From positions 1,178,001 through 1,242,000 of the forward strand of contig NZ_CP082945.1 of the NCBI RefSeq assembly GCF_019933235.1: DNA of 64,000 bases, in the 5' to 3' direction. The position numbers and the translations under genes were made by a program. This document shows, one piece after another, positions 7,966 to 18,221 of this stretch. The notes below the pieces were generated by a model. It was given only the letters and a program-made list of their open reading frames with translations. It made no database searches and was not told where the DNA came from. How positions within the stretch are numbered: position 1 is the first letter of the stretch; the number at the start of each line of letters is the position of its first letter. The DNA comes from Streptomyces angustmyceticus (GTDB lineage: Bacteria; Actinomycetota; Actinomycetes; Streptomycetales; Streptomycetaceae).

Positions 7966-8763
7966 GTGTCCGCTCGCTCCGCGTTGCCTGTCATAGCCGT
8001 TGCCGCGGCCGTCGCCGTCCTGTCGGGGTGCAGCAGCACCACGTCCGGCGGGAAGAAGGGTTCCGGCGGCCTGGAACTGGTCTCCTCCGGGACCCTGAAG
8101 ACCTGCACCCACCTTCCCTACGCCCCGTTCCAGGTGAAGAAGGACGGCAAGGTCGTGGGGTTCGATGTGGATCTGGTGGATCTGGTCGCCAAGGATCTCG
8201 GGGTGAAGCAGGAGATCGTCAACACGCCCTTCGAAGGCATCGAGACCGGCCAGGACTTCACCATCCGCACATGCGATCTGGCCGCCGCCGGCATGACGAT
8301 CACGCCCGAGCGGGACAAGGTCATGGATTTCTCCGACCCGTATTTCAACGCCACCCAGGCGCTGCTGACGAAGAAGGGCAAGCCCTTCAAGAAGGTCGAG
8401 GACCTCAAGGGCAAGAAGCTCGGCTACCAGAAGGCCACCACCGGCGGGATCTACGCCAAGAAGCACGGCAAGGGCGTCGAGCTGGTGGAGTTCGAGGACC
8501 TGGGGCTGCTGCTGACCGCCGTGAAGTCCGGGCAGGTCGACGCCGGCATCAACGACAACGGTGTGCTCTTCGACTATGTGAAGCAGAACCCGGACACCGC
8601 GGTCACCGCGGAGTTCAACACCGGTGAGCACTACGGCATCGGCGTGCGGACCGGGAACGACGCGCTGCGGAAGAAGATCAACGCGGCAATCAAGAAGGCG
8701 AAATCGGACGGGACGTACGACCGGATCTACAAGAAGTGGTTCGGCACCACCCCGCAGAGCTGA
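7966..8763 (+). CDS. Polar amino acid ABC transporter, solute-binding lipoprotein
   Basis: This 265-residue family 3 extracellular solute-binding protein captures an amino acid outside the membrane and delivers it to the permease encoded next. The signal peptide ends in a lipobox, LSGC, giving lipidation at C22. The mature protein shows the typical order: SGTLKTCTHLPYAPFQ, GFDVDLVDLVAKDLG, AAGMTITPERDKVMDFSDPYF, and a C-terminal lobe with GYQKATTGG. The GTG at 7966 has CTGGAGGG just upstream. The gene is ten bases before the permease start, so the three genes form one operon. The substrate (for example glutamate/glutamine, cystine or a basic amino acid) cannot be read from the sequence. Confidence 0.93.
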   Translation: MSARSALPVIAVAAAVAVLSGCSSTTSGGKKGSGGLELVSSGTLKTCTHLPYAPFQVKKDGKVVGFDVDLVDLVAKDLGVKQEIVNTPFEGIETGQDFTIRTCDLAAAGMTITPERDKVMDFSDPYFNATQALLTKKGKPFKKVEDLKGKKLGYQKATTGGIYAKKHGKGVELVEFEDLGLLLTAVKSGQVDAGINDNGVLFDYVKQNPDTAVTAEFNTGEHYGIGVRTGNDALRKKINAAIKKAKSDGTYDRIYKKWFGTTPQS

Positions 8764-8773
8764 GGCCGCCGTC

Positions 8774-9568
8774 ATGTCCGTCATGTCCTTGTCCAAACGA
8801 CAGCGTGCCCGGGTGATCCGCGGTGTGCAGTACGGCGTGCTGGTCCTCGCCGTGGTGGTCTTCGCGCTGGTCGCCGACTGGCACCAGTTGCGGATGGCGT
8901 TCTTCGACGTCGAGGTCGCCAAGGCACTGTTCCCCGACATCATCACCACCGCGCTGGTCAACACCGTCCTCTACACCCTGCTCGGCTTCGGTTTCGGGCT
9001 GGCGCTCGGTCTGGTGCTCGCGCTGATGCGGCTCTCGTCGGTGCCGCCCTACCGCTGGATCGCGGTCACCTACATCGAGTTCTTCCGCGGCATCCCCTGT
9101 CTGCTGGTGTTCATCGCGCTCGGCTTCGGTGTGCCGCTGGCCTTCGAGGTCGCGCTCGACATGAACGTCACGGTCATGCTGTCGCTCGGGCTGGTGGGCG
9201 CGGCCTATATGGCGGAGACGATCCGGGCCGGTATCCAGGCGGTTCCCAAGGGGCAGACGGAGGCGGCACGTTCGCTGGGGATGTCGCACGGGCGGGCGAT
9301 GGTCTCGATCGTCATCCCGCAGGCGTTCCGCATCGTGCTGCCGCCGCTGACCAACGAACTGATCCTGCTGACCAAGGATTCCTCGCTGGTGTATCTGCTG
9401 GGGCTCTCCCTCACCCAGTTCGAGCTGGCCAACTTCGGCCGGGACGCCCTCAACGAACACAAGAGCCTGACCCCGATCCTGATCGCCGGGCTGCTCTACC
9501 TCGTGATCACCCTCCCGCTCGGCCAGCTGGTCCGTCGGCTGGAGGCCCGTACGGCGAAGGCCAGGTGA
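8774..9568 (+). CDS. Polar amino acid ABC transporter, permease
   Basis: The 264-residue membrane protein belongs to the HisM/GlnP family and forms the translocation channel for the upstream binding protein. It has about five or six hydrophobic spans (for example [50 protein letters not shown]). The EAA-type coupling loop reads [23 protein letters not shown] and contacts the ATPase. The conserved [14 protein letters not shown] segment is also typical. The start at 8774 has a GAGG overlapping the preceding stop. A second ATG three codons later is possible. It ends in a four-base GTGA overlap with the ATPase gene. Confidence 0.93.
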   Translation: MSVMSLSKRQRARVIRGVQYGVLVLAVVVFALVADWHQLRMAFFDVEVAKALFPDIITTALVNTVLYTLLGFGFGLALGLVLALMRLSSVPPYRWIAVTYIEFFRGIPCLLVFIALGFGVPLAFEVALDMNVTVMLSLGLVGAAYMAETIRAGIQAVPKGQTEAARSLGMSHGRAMVSIVIPQAFRIVLPPLTNELILLTKDSSLVYLLGLSLTQFELANFGRDALNEHKSLTPILIAGLLYLVITLPLGQLVRRLEARTAKAR

Positions 9569-10404
9569 GCGGCGTGACGACCGACCAGGCGGCACCGGGG
9601 ACGACGGACGCGAAGGCCATCGACGTCCAGGGCCTGCGCAAGGCGTTCGGCGAACTGGAGGTGCTGCGCGGCATCGACTTCTCGGTGGCCCGCGGCGAGG
9701 TGGTGTGTGTCATCGGGCCCTCGGGGTCGGGGAAGTCGACCCTGCTGCGCTGTGTGAATCTGCTGGAGGAGCCGAGCGCGGGCCGGGTCACGGTGGCCGG
9801 CACCGAGGTGACCGACCCGGACGTGGACATCGACCGGGTCCGGCGGCGGATCGGGATGGTCTTCCAGGCGTTCAACCTCTTTCCGCATCTGACCGCGCTG
9901 GAGAACCTGACGATCGCCCAGCGGCGGGTGCTGCGCCGTGACCGGGACGAGGCGGAGCGGATCGCCCGCGCCAACCTCGAACGGGTCGGGCTGAGCGACA
10001 AGGCGTCGGCCTATCCGGCGCAGTTGTCGGGCGGGCAGCAGCAGCGGGTGGCCATCGCCCGTGCGCTGTCCATGGACCCGGAGCTGATGCTCTTCGACGA
10101 GCCGACCTCGGCGCTGGACCCGGAGCTGGTCGGCGATGTGCTGGCGGTGATGCGGGCGCTGGCGCAGGAGGGGATGACGATGCTCGTGGTCACCCACGAG
10201 ATGAGCTTCGCGCGCGAGGTCGCCGACCGGGTGGTGTTCATGGACGGCGGGGTGATCGTCGAGGAGGGCACTCCGGAGCAGGTGGTGGGCGCCCCGCGGC
10301 ACGAGCGGACCCGGACGTTCCTGGCGCGGGTGCTGGATCCGGCGGCCGCCGAGGTCGGGGAGGTCACGGACACCGGAGCGGCGGGGAAGCGCGCCGATCG
10401 CTGA
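9565..10404 (+). CDS. Polar amino acid ABC transporter, ATP-binding protein
   Basis: The 279-residue cytoplasmic ATPase of the GlnQ/HisP class energises uptake. It has a complete set of motifs: Walker [10 protein letters not shown] (about 52-60), Q-loop [11 protein letters not shown], signature LSGGQQQR, Walker [14 protein letters not shown] and the switch histidine in VVTHEMS. A C-terminal tail of about 25 residues ([20 protein letters not shown]) follows the conserved domain and is probably disordered. The GTG at 9565 overlaps the permease stop by four bases. A GTG nine bases later would also fit. It is the last gene of the operon and is followed by two hairpins. Confidence 0.95.
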   Translation: MSGVTTDQAAPGTTDAKAIDVQGLRKAFGELEVLRGIDFSVARGEVVCVIGPSGSGKSTLLRCVNLLEEPSAGRVTVAGTEVTDPDVDIDRVRRRIGMVFQAFNLFPHLTALENLTIAQRRVLRRDRDEAERIARANLERVGLSDKASAYPAQLSGGQQQRVAIARALSMDPELMLFDEPTSALDPELVGDVLAVMRALAQEGMTMLVVTHEMSFAREVADRVVFMDGGVIVEEGTPEQVVGAPRHERTRTFLARVLDPAAAEVGEVTDTGAAGKRADR

Positions 10405-10461
10405 CGGCCCCGGGGCGTGCGTTGCCCGGGGCCGTCCGGTCGCCGGCGCGGTGCCGGCGAC
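10403..10461. terminator. Double hairpin terminator between convergent genes
   Basis: GACGGCCCCGGG at 10403-10414 pairs perfectly with CCCGGGGCCGTC at 10425-10436. A second perfect stem, GTCGCCGGC/GCCGGCGAC, spans 10439-10461. Together they close both the transporter operon and the convergent minus-strand gene that ends at 10476. Confidence 0.7.
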
Positions 10462-10475
10462 GGTGACCGTGCGGC

Positions 10476-11312
10476 TCAGGACAGCGGCCTGGTGAGCTTC
10501 TTGGTGCCGGTGCTGTTGCCCGTCAGGCTGCAGGTGACGGTCTTGATGCCGATCTTGTAGCCGTTGAGGGTGGGGTACTGGACGTAGGTGCCCTCGGCCG
10601 TGCCCGCGGGCTGGCGGGCCGCCGTGTGCTCCAGCTCGTCACGGCACAGCGCGGACGCCTTGGACCTGATGCCGGTCTCGGTCGTCAGGCCGGGGGCGAG
10701 GCGGTGGACGGTGACCACCTCGGCGTCGTGCGGGCCGGTGCAGGAGGCCCTGTCGTTGTTGCCGCCGCCGCCCTCCCGCAGGTCGTAGCAGTCGCCGGTC
10801 TTCAGCAGGTAGAAGGGTATGCGGCCGTCGGCGGGCGTCGGCAGGCCGCTCCCGGCGTCGCTGCCGGCGGGCGTCGCGGTGGGGGTGGGGTCGTAGGAGG
10901 GCGCGGCGGAGGCGCTCTCGGACGGTGTGGCGGAGGCGCTCGAACCGGACGGCTGGGCACGGTTGTTGCTGCCGCCGTCGTCGCTGTTGGCGACCACGAT
11001 GACAGCGATGACGGCGGCCAGGACGACGGCCCCGCCGCCGATGATCGCCGCGATGGTCTTGCCGTTGCCGCCGCCGGGCGGGCCGGGCGGCTGCTGCCAG
11101 CCGCCGGGGCCCGCGGGGCCGTAGCCGCCCGCGGGCGGGCCGAAGCCGCCGGCGGGCTGAGGGCCGCCGGGCGGACCGTAGGCGCCCGGGGCGTATCCGC
11201 CCTGGCCCTGGCCGCCCGGTCCGGGGCCGCCGGCCGGCGGGCCGAAACCGCCCGGGGCACCGTGGGGCGGCTGCTGCGGCTGGTTCGGGGGCGGAGGCGG
11301 AGGAAAGCTCAT
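10476..11312 (-). CDS. Pro/Gly-rich membrane protein with septum-formation-like extracellular domain
   Basis: The 278-residue protein starts with a low-complexity cytoplasmic region (MSFPPPPPPNQPQQPPHG..., rich in GGFGPPAGG repeats, to about residue 80). One transmembrane helix follows (IAAIIGGGAVVLAAVIAVIVVA), then a Ser/Thr/Pro linker and a C-terminal domain with four cysteines (GDCYDLREG, SCTGPHDAEVV, ALCRDELEH, VTCSLTG). That domain resembles the actinobacterial 'septum formation' module. Two disulfides outside the cell are likely. ATG at 11312 was chosen because coding bias and the conserved MSFPPPPP start begin there; the ribosome-binding site is weak. The exact role in the family is not established to my knowledge. 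Confidence 0.8.
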   Translation of the reverse strand: MSFPPPPPPNQPQQPPHGAPGGFGPPAGGPGPGGQGQGGYAPGAYGPPGGPQPAGGFGPPAGGYGPAGPGGWQQPPGPPGGGNGKTIAAIIGGGAVVLAAVIAVIVVANSDDGGSNNRAQPSGSSASATPSESASAAPSYDPTPTATPAGSDAGSGLPTPADGRIPFYLLKTGDCYDLREGGGGNNDRASCTGPHDAEVVTVHRLAPGLTTETGIRSKASALCRDELEHTAARQPAGTAEGTYVQYPTLNGYKIGIKTVTCSLTGNSTGTKKLTRPLS

Positions 11313-11447
11313 GGTGGAGGTGATCGCTTCTTTGCTCGGTTTTCGGGGGCCCGGCGACCGGCCCGGCACATTCCGTGTCTGAAACATCCGGCCCATGGGC
11401 ACCGTTGGCGGCAGTCAGCAAGCCACCCTACGGCTCGGAGGTTCCCC

Positions 11448-12413
11448 GTGTTCACCGACCTGTCCCTGGACGAGCTGCGCGCCTACCGCCCGCCCCGCCC
11501 CGAGCCGCCCGGCTTCGACGCCTTCTGGCAGCGCACCCTCGACGAGACCCGCGCCCACGACCTCGACGCGCGCTTCACCGAGATCGACGCGGGCCTGGCG
11601 CTGCTGCGCACCCAGGACGTGACGTTCGCCGGCTTCGGCGGGCACCGGATCCACGGCTGGTTCCTCGCCCCGCGCGCGGCCGACGGGCCGCTGCCGTGTG
11701 TCGTGCAGTACCTCGGCTACGGCGGCGGCCGGGGGATGGTGCACGACTGGCTGCTGTGGCCGTCCGCGGGGTACGCCACGCTCGTCATGGACACCCGAGG
11801 GCAGAGCGGCCCCAACCGGCCCGGTGACACCCCCGATCCGGTCGGCTCCGGCAATCCGGGGGTGCCCGGCAAGATGACGCAGGGGCTGCTCGACCCCGAC
11901 GACTACTACTACCGGCGGCTGTTCACCGACGCGGTGCGGGCAGTGGAGGCGGCGCGGGGGCAGGCCGCGGTGGACGCCGGCCGGATCGTGGTCGCCGGCG
12001 GCAGCCAGGGAGGCGCCGCCGCCCTCGCGGTAGCGGGGCTGGTCCCCGGTCTGGCGGGCGCGCTGATCGACGTCCCGTTCCTGGCCCATGTGCGCCGCGC
12101 CGTCGAGATCACGGACAGCGGGCCGTACGGCGAACTCACCCGCTACTTCGCGGGTGAGCGCGGCCGGATCGACACCGCGCTGCACACCCTGGACCACTTC
12201 GACGGCCTGAACTTCGCGGCCCGCGCCACCGCCCCGGCGCTCTTCGGCACGGCGCTGCGCGACGACGTGGTGCCGCCGTCCACCGGCTTCGCCGTCCACC
12301 ACCACTACGCGGGCGAGAAGGAGCTGAAGGTGTGGCGGTTCAACGCCCACGAGGGAGGCGGCGGCGAGCAGCGGGCGGCCGAAATAGCCTTCCTGCGCAC
12401 GCTGTTCGGCTGA
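11448..12413 (+). CDS. Acetylxylan esterase / cephalosporin-C deacetylase (CE7)
   Basis: The 321-residue alpha/beta-hydrolase of carbohydrate esterase family 7 removes acetyl groups from xylo-oligosaccharides or similar esters. No signal peptide is present, which fits the cytoplasmic CE7 enzymes that act on imported oligosaccharides. Key features are YLGYGGGRG (oxyanion region), MDTRGQ, the nucleophile elbow AGGSQGG (S186), the acid in LRDDVVPPS and the histidine in FNAHEGG. The N-terminal FDAFWQRTLDE is also diagnostic. The GTG at 11448 follows GGAGGTTCCCC. It lies tail to tail with xylose isomerase, so a joint role in xylan use is plausible, though transcription is separate. Confidence 0.9.
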   Translation: MFTDLSLDELRAYRPPRPEPPGFDAFWQRTLDETRAHDLDARFTEIDAGLALLRTQDVTFAGFGGHRIHGWFLAPRAADGPLPCVVQYLGYGGGRGMVHDWLLWPSAGYATLVMDTRGQSGPNRPGDTPDPVGSGNPGVPGKMTQGLLDPDDYYYRRLFTDAVRAVEAARGQAAVDAGRIVVAGGSQGGAAALAVAGLVPGLAGALIDVPFLAHVRRAVEITDSGPYGELTRYFAGERGRIDTALHTLDHFDGLNFAARATAPALFGTALRDDVVPPSTGFAVHHHYAGEKELKVWRFNAHEGGGGEQRAAEIAFLRTLFG

Positions 12414-12455
12414 GCGGCCGGCGCGGCGGGGCACCGGGACGCGGGGCGCGGGCCC

Positions 12456-13619
12456 TCAGACGGCCCCCATCAGGTGCTCCAGGGCCAGCTGGTCCAGATG
12501 CTCGAAGGCCATCCCGCGGGCGGCCGCCGCGTCGGCGTCGAAGGTCTCGTAGGCGGTGCGGTCGGCGAGCAGCCCGGCCAGGCCGTCCTCGGCGGTGGGT
12601 CGGCCCAGCTGGTCCAGGCGTGCGGCGTGCAGCGCGTCCTGGACGGCCGGGTCGGCCCGGAAGGCCGCGGCGCGCTCCTTGAGGAGCAGGTAGTTGCGCA
12701 TACAGCCGGCCGCCGAGGTCCACACGCCGTCCGGGTCCTCGGTGCGCGGCGGCTTGAAGTCGAAGTGCCGGGGCCCGTCGTACCCGGCCGTCTCCAGCAG
12801 GTCGACCAGCCAGAACGCGGACCGCAGGTCGCCCGCGCCGAAGCGGAGGTCCTGGTCGTACTTGATCCCGCTCTGGCCGTTGAGGTCGATGTGGAAGAGC
12901 TTGCCCGCCCACAGCGCCTGGGCGACGCCGTGCGGGAAGTTCAGCCCGGCCATCTGCTCATGGCCCACCTCGGGGTTGACGCCGAACAGTTCCGGGCGCT
13001 CCAGCCTTTCGAGGAAGGCGAGGGCGTGGCCGACGGTGGGCAGCAGGATGTCGCCGCGCGGCTCGTTGGGCTTGGGCTCGATGGCGAACCGCAGGTCGTA
13101 GCCCTGCTCGACGACGTACTGGCCGAGGAGGTCGAACGCCTCCTTCAGCCGGTCCAGCGCCGCCCGGACGTCCTTGGCCGCGCCGGACTCCGCGCCCTCC
13201 CGGCCGCCCCACGCGACATAGGTGCGGGCGCCCAGCTCGGCGGCGAGGTCGATGTTGCGCAGGGTCTTGCGCAGGGCGAAGCGGCGGACGTCGCGGTCGT
13301 TGGCGGTGAAGGCGCCGTCCTTGAAGACGGGGTGGGTGAAGAGGTTGGTGGTGGCCATCGGCACGACCAGGCCGGTGGCGTCCAGCGCCTGCCGGAAGCG
13401 TGTGACGGCGGCCTCGCGCTCGTTGTCCCCGGCGCCGAACGGGATCAGGTCGTCGTCGTGGAAGGTGACGCCCCAGGCGCCGAGGTCGGCCAGGCGCCGG
13501 ACGGATTCGACGGGGTCCAGGGCGCGGCGGGTGGCGTCCCCGAACGGGTCACGGCCCTGCCAGCCGACGGTCCACAGGCCGAAGCTGAATTTGTCCTCGG
13601 GCACGGGCTGGTGACTCAT
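12456..13619 (-). CDS. xylA: Xylose isomerase
   Basis: The 387-residue protein converts D-xylose to D-xylulose in the cytoplasm and also accepts glucose. Length and sequence fit the short class I actinobacterial enzymes: [21 protein letters not shown] at the start, the catalytic histidine in [27 protein letters not shown] segment, [13 protein letters not shown] with metal-binding Glu, and [14 protein letters not shown]. Metal ligands continue in [23 protein letters not shown] at 13619 is supported by GGGAG six to ten bases upstream; an in-frame codon further upstream would only add nine residues lacking conservation. It is divergent from xylB across a 127-base region holding the probable shared operator. 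Confidence 0.97.
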   Translation of the reverse strand: MSHQPVPEDKFSFGLWTVGWQGRDPFGDATRRALDPVESVRRLADLGAWGVTFHDDDLIPFGAGDNEREAAVTRFRQALDATGLVVPMATTNLFTHPVFKDGAFTANDRDVRRFALRKTLRNIDLAAELGARTYVAWGGREGAESGAAKDVRAALDRLKEAFDLLGQYVVEQGYDLRFAIEPKPNEPRGDILLPTVGHALAFLERLERPELFGVNPEVGHEQMAGLNFPHGVAQALWAGKLFHIDLNGQSGIKYDQDLRFGAGDLRSAFWLVDLLETAGYDGPRHFDFKPPRTEDPDGVWTSAAGCMRNYLLLKERAAAFRADPAVQDALHAARLDQLGRPTAEDGLAGLLADRTAYETFDADAAAARGMAFEHLDQLALEHLMGAV

Positions 13620-13746
13620 CGCGGCTCCCGGTGATTTCGTCAACACACTTTACAAATTCCGCCGCGGCCAAACTAATATGCGGCAGCACACCGGGGAACC
13701 CCCCGGACCGGGACCCTGGAGACGGGCCGCCGAGGGAGAGTGCACG
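13620..13746. promoter_or_regulatory. Divergent xylA-xylB promoter and candidate regulator site
   Basis: This interval separates two oppositely oriented xylose genes. On the plus strand TTTACA (13649-13654) and TAATAT (13674-13679), 19 bases apart, form a plausible promoter for xylB. The A/T-rich core around 13635-13660 (TTTCGTCAACACACTTTACAAA) contains an imperfect TTTGT/ACGAAA dyad on the minus strand that suits a ROK-type repressor encoded by the third gene of the locus. The A/T content stands out against the surrounding sequence. Assignment is by position and pattern only. Confidence 0.55.
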
Positions 13747-15177
13747 ATGGGCGCACAGTCAGCCGGACCGCTGGTCGTCGGGGTGGACAGCTCGACCCAG
13801 TCCACCAAGGCCCTGGTCGTGGACGCGGCGACCGGCGCGGTCGTCGCCCGCGGCCAGGCACCGCACACGGTCTCCGGCGGCGACGGCAAGGAGAGCGACC
13901 CCGCGCAGTGGTGGCGGGCCCTTGGCGAGGCGCTGGAGCGGTGCGGCGACGCGGCGCGGCAGGTCTCGGCGGTGTCCGTCGGCGGCCAGCAGCACGGGCT
14001 GGTCGCCCTGGACGCGGCCGGCGCGCCGGTGCGTCCCGCCCTGCTGTGGAACGACGTCCGGCCGGCGCCCCAGAGCGAGCGGCTGATCGCGGAGCTGGGG
14101 GGCGCGCGGGCGTGGGCCGAGCGGGTGGGGAGCGTGCCGGGTCCCGCCTTCACGGTGGCCAAGTGGGCCTGGCTGCGGGAGCACGAGCCGGCCGCGGCCG
14201 CCGCCACCGCCGCGGTACGGCTGCCGCACGACTACCTCACCCAGCGTCTGACCGGCGAGTCCGTCACCGACCGCGGCGACGCGTCCGGCACGGGCTGGTG
14301 GGCGTCGTCCACCGGGTCCTACGACCAGGAGATCCTGGAGCACGTCGGGCTGTCCCCCGAGGCGCTGCCACGGGTGGCGCTCCCGGGCGAGGCCGCCGGG
14401 ACCGTGCACGCCGGTGATCTGCCGCTGCCGCACGGCGCGTTGGTGGCCGCCGGGACGGGCGACAACATGGCGGCCGCGCTCGGGCTGGGGCTGCGCCCCG
14501 GACAGCCGGTGCTGAGCCTGGGCACCTCGGGGACCGTCTATGCGGTCTCCACCCACCGCCCGGCCGATCCGACCGGCACCGTCGCGGGCTTCGCCGATGC
14601 CCGCGGTGACTGGCTCCCACTGGCCTGCACCCTCAACTGCACCCTCGCCGTGGACCGGGTGGCGTCGCTGCTGGGGCGCGACCGGGAGGCCGTGGAGGCG
14701 GGCGGCGAGGTGGTGATGCTGCCGTACCTCGACGGCGAGCGCACCCCGAACCTGCCGGGCGCCTCGGGCCTGGTGCACGGCCTGCGGCACCACACCACCG
14801 GCGGTCAGCTGCTCCAGGCCGCCTACGACGGCGCGGTGTTCACGCTGCTGCAGGCCCTGGACCGGGTGCTGGACGCGGACGCCGCGCCCGATGCGCCGCT
14901 GCTGCTGATCGGCGGCGGGGCGAAGGGCCGGGCCTGGCGGGAGACCGTCCGCCGGCTGTCGGGCCGCCCGGTGGTGGTGCCCAAGGCGCAGGAGCTGGTG
15001 GCGTTCGGCGCGGCGGCGCAGGCGGCCGGGCTGCTGCTGGAGGAGGACCCGGCGGCGGTGGCCCGTCGCTGGGGGACGGCGCGCGGCGCGGAGTACGAGG
15101 CGCTGCCGCGGGACGGCGCCGCCTGGGACCGGCTGGCCGCCACCCTCGCCGACGGCGCGGCGCTGCTGCGGCGGTGA
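13747..15177 (+). CDS. xylB: Xylulokinase (candidate encapsulin cargo)
   Basis: The 476-residue FGGY-family kinase phosphorylates D-xylulose, feeding the pentose phosphate pathway. N-terminal ATPase-fold domain: VVGVDSSTQSTKALVVD and SVGGQQHGLVALD, LWNDVRP. C-terminal domain: GTGDNMAAALG, LSLGTSGTVYAVS, PYLDGERTPN and LLIGGGAKGRAWRE. ATG at 13747 has GGGAGAG upstream. An in-frame ATG at 13678 would add 23 Pro/Gly/Arg-rich residues, but it overlaps the likely -10 box, so it would not be transcribed from that promoter. Xylulose kinase is, as I recall, one of the cargo classes proposed for family 2 encapsulins, and two such shell genes lie downstream. No long disordered extension is visible from the preferred start. 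Confidence 0.95.
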   Translation: MGAQSAGPLVVGVDSSTQSTKALVVDAATGAVVARGQAPHTVSGGDGKESDPAQWWRALGEALERCGDAARQVSAVSVGGQQHGLVALDAAGAPVRPALLWNDVRPAPQSERLIAELGGARAWAERVGSVPGPAFTVAKWAWLREHEPAAAAATAAVRLPHDYLTQRLTGESVTDRGDASGTGWWASSTGSYDQEILEHVGLSPEALPRVALPGEAAGTVHAGDLPLPHGALVAAGTGDNMAAALGLGLRPGQPVLSLGTSGTVYAVSTHRPADPTGTVAGFADARGDWLPLACTLNCTLAVDRVASLLGRDREAVEAGGEVVMLPYLDGERTPNLPGASGLVHGLRHHTTGGQLLQAAYDGAVFTLLQALDRVLDADAAPDAPLLLIGGGAKGRAWRETVRRLSGRPVVVPKAQELVAFGAAAQAAGLLLEEDPAAVARRWGTARGAEYEALPRDGAAWDRLAATLADGAALLRR

Positions 15178-15241
15178 CCCCGGCCCCGTGGCCGTACCCC
15201 TGGAGGGACCGCCCTCCCCACCCCACGTCGAGGAGACCCCT

Positions 15242-16525
15242 GTGACCGCGCCCGGCGGCGACACCCAGCACGGCATCCGGCGGCGCAATCTGGCCCGGGT
15301 GCTGCGGACCGTGGCCGCGCAGGGGCCGCTGTCCCGGCCGGCGGTCGCGGCACGGATCGGACTGACCCGGGCGGGTGTGGCCCCGCTGGCCGACGCGTTG
15401 CTGCGGGCCGGTCTGCTGGTCGAGGCGGGGCGGGCGGCGACCGGCGGCCGGGGCCGGCCGGGCGGTGAACTGGCGGTCAGCGACCGCGGCCCGGCCGGGA
15501 TCGGCGCCGAGATAGGCGTCGACCACCTGGCGGTGTGCGCGGTCGATCTGCGCGGACGGGTACGGGCCCGGGTCGCGGCCGACGCGGCGAACCGGCACAG
15601 CGCCCCCGGCCCCGTACTGCGGCGGCTGTCCGCGCTGCTCGCCGAGGTCACCGGCCGGATCGCCGCCGAGGGGCTGCGGCCGGCCGGGCTGGCGGTGGCC
15701 GTGCCCGGTCTGGTGGCCCGGGGTGCGACGACCGTGGTGCACGCCCCCAACCTCGGCTGGCGGTCCGTCGATCTCGCACCGGAGCTCGCCGGGGCGACGG
15801 CCCCCGCGGACGGCTCCCCGGCCCTCCCCCTCACCGTCGAGAACGAGGCCAACCTCGGCGCGCTGGCCGAACTCCGGCTGGGCGGGGACGACGGACGGCC
15901 CGCGCCGCCGCCGGACTTCGTGCATGTGTCGGCGGAGATCGGCATCGGCGCCGCGGTGGTCGTGGACGGCCGACTGCTGCGGGGGGCACGGGGGTTCGCG
16001 GGCGAGCTGGGGCATGTGCCGGTGCGTCCGGAGGGCCCCGCGTGCGACTGCGGCGGGCGGGGCTGCCTGGAGCAGTACGCCGGGGAGGAGGCGGTGCTGC
16101 GCGCGGTCGGGCTGACTCCCGCGCAGGCGGCGGCCCATCCCGGACCGGGGGCCCGGCTCGGGCTGTTGGCGCGCCGCGCCGCCGAGGGGGACCCGGCCGT
16201 CGTACGGGCGCTGCACGAGGCGGGGACGGCGCTGGGCATCGCGCTCGCCGGGGCGGTGAACCTGCTGGATCCGCGGGCGGTGGTCCTCGGGGGCGCGCTG
16301 GCCGGGCTGGCGCCCTGGGTCCTGCCCTCCCTGGAGCGGGAGTTGGCGCTGCGGACGGCCGTGGCGGCGGATCCGGAGCGGGCCGGCGGGCCGGCGGTGA
16401 CGGTCTCCCGCCTGGGGGCGGACGGGCCGCTGCTCGGGGCGGCGCACGCGGCGCTCCAGGCCGTGCTGGACGATCCTCTCCGTTCCTGGGCCCCGGCTCA
16501 CTCTCCCCGGAATGGAATCCGCTAA
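15242..16525 (+). CDS. xylR: ROK-family transcriptional regulator of the xylose locus
   Basis: The 427-residue protein has an N-terminal winged helix-turn-helix (about 10-70: LARVLRTVAAQGPLSRPAVAARIGLTRAGVAPLADAL) and a C-terminal sugar-kinase-like ROK domain (about 85-420). The ROK zinc site is seen as CDCGGRGCLEQYAG, preceded by GFAGELGHVPV, and the ligand pocket by VENEANLGALAE and AEIGIGAAVVVDG. It starts at GTG 15242 with GGAGACCCCT upstream, 64 bases after xylB. By analogy with XylR repressors it should bind the xylA-xylB intergenic region and release it on binding xylose or a derivative. Whether it also controls the encapsulin genes downstream is an open question. Confidence 0.85.
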   Translation: MTAPGGDTQHGIRRRNLARVLRTVAAQGPLSRPAVAARIGLTRAGVAPLADALLRAGLLVEAGRAATGGRGRPGGELAVSDRGPAGIGAEIGVDHLAVCAVDLRGRVRARVAADAANRHSAPGPVLRRLSALLAEVTGRIAAEGLRPAGLAVAVPGLVARGATTVVHAPNLGWRSVDLAPELAGATAPADGSPALPLTVENEANLGALAELRLGGDDGRPAPPPDFVHVSAEIGIGAAVVVDGRLLRGARGFAGELGHVPVRPEGPACDCGGRGCLEQYAGEEAVLRAVGLTPAQAAAHPGPGARLGLLARRAAEGDPAVVRALHEAGTALGIALAGAVNLLDPRAVVLGGALAGLAPWVLPSLERELALRTAVAADPERAGGPAVTVSRLGADGPLLGAAHAALQAVLDDPLRSWAPAHSPRNGIR

Positions 16526-16532
16526 ACCTATC

Positions 16533-16598
16533 CATGGAACGGGAATTCCATGCCACCCCATCGAGCGATTGTGCCGATAAAAACAGCACGACTACGGT
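16533..16598 (+). promoter_or_regulatory. Palindrome and possible promoter ahead of the first encapsulin gene
   Basis: CATGGAA (16533-16539) and TTCCATG (16546-16552) form a perfect 7-base inverted repeat with a 6-base spacer, eight bases after the regulator's stop codon. Downstream, TTGTGC (16569-16574) and TACGGT (16593-16598), 18 bases apart, could be a promoter giving the shell genes their own transcript. The palindrome does not resemble the A/T-rich xyl site, so a different regulator may act here. Confidence 0.4.
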
Positions 16599-16630
16599 CG
16601 GTTCGGCGGGTTGCCGCGGAGCTGCCGTGA

Positions 16631-18094
<1,464 letters not shown>

Positions 18095-18221
18095 CCGGCC
18101 CGCGGAACGTACGGCGCGCCCGAGAGCGGCCCGATCCCCGCCCGGGCGCGCCGCCCGCACACCCCGCAGGCCCCGCACCCACAGCACCGCACGCTCCGAC
18201 CAGAACAGGTGAACCCTCTCC

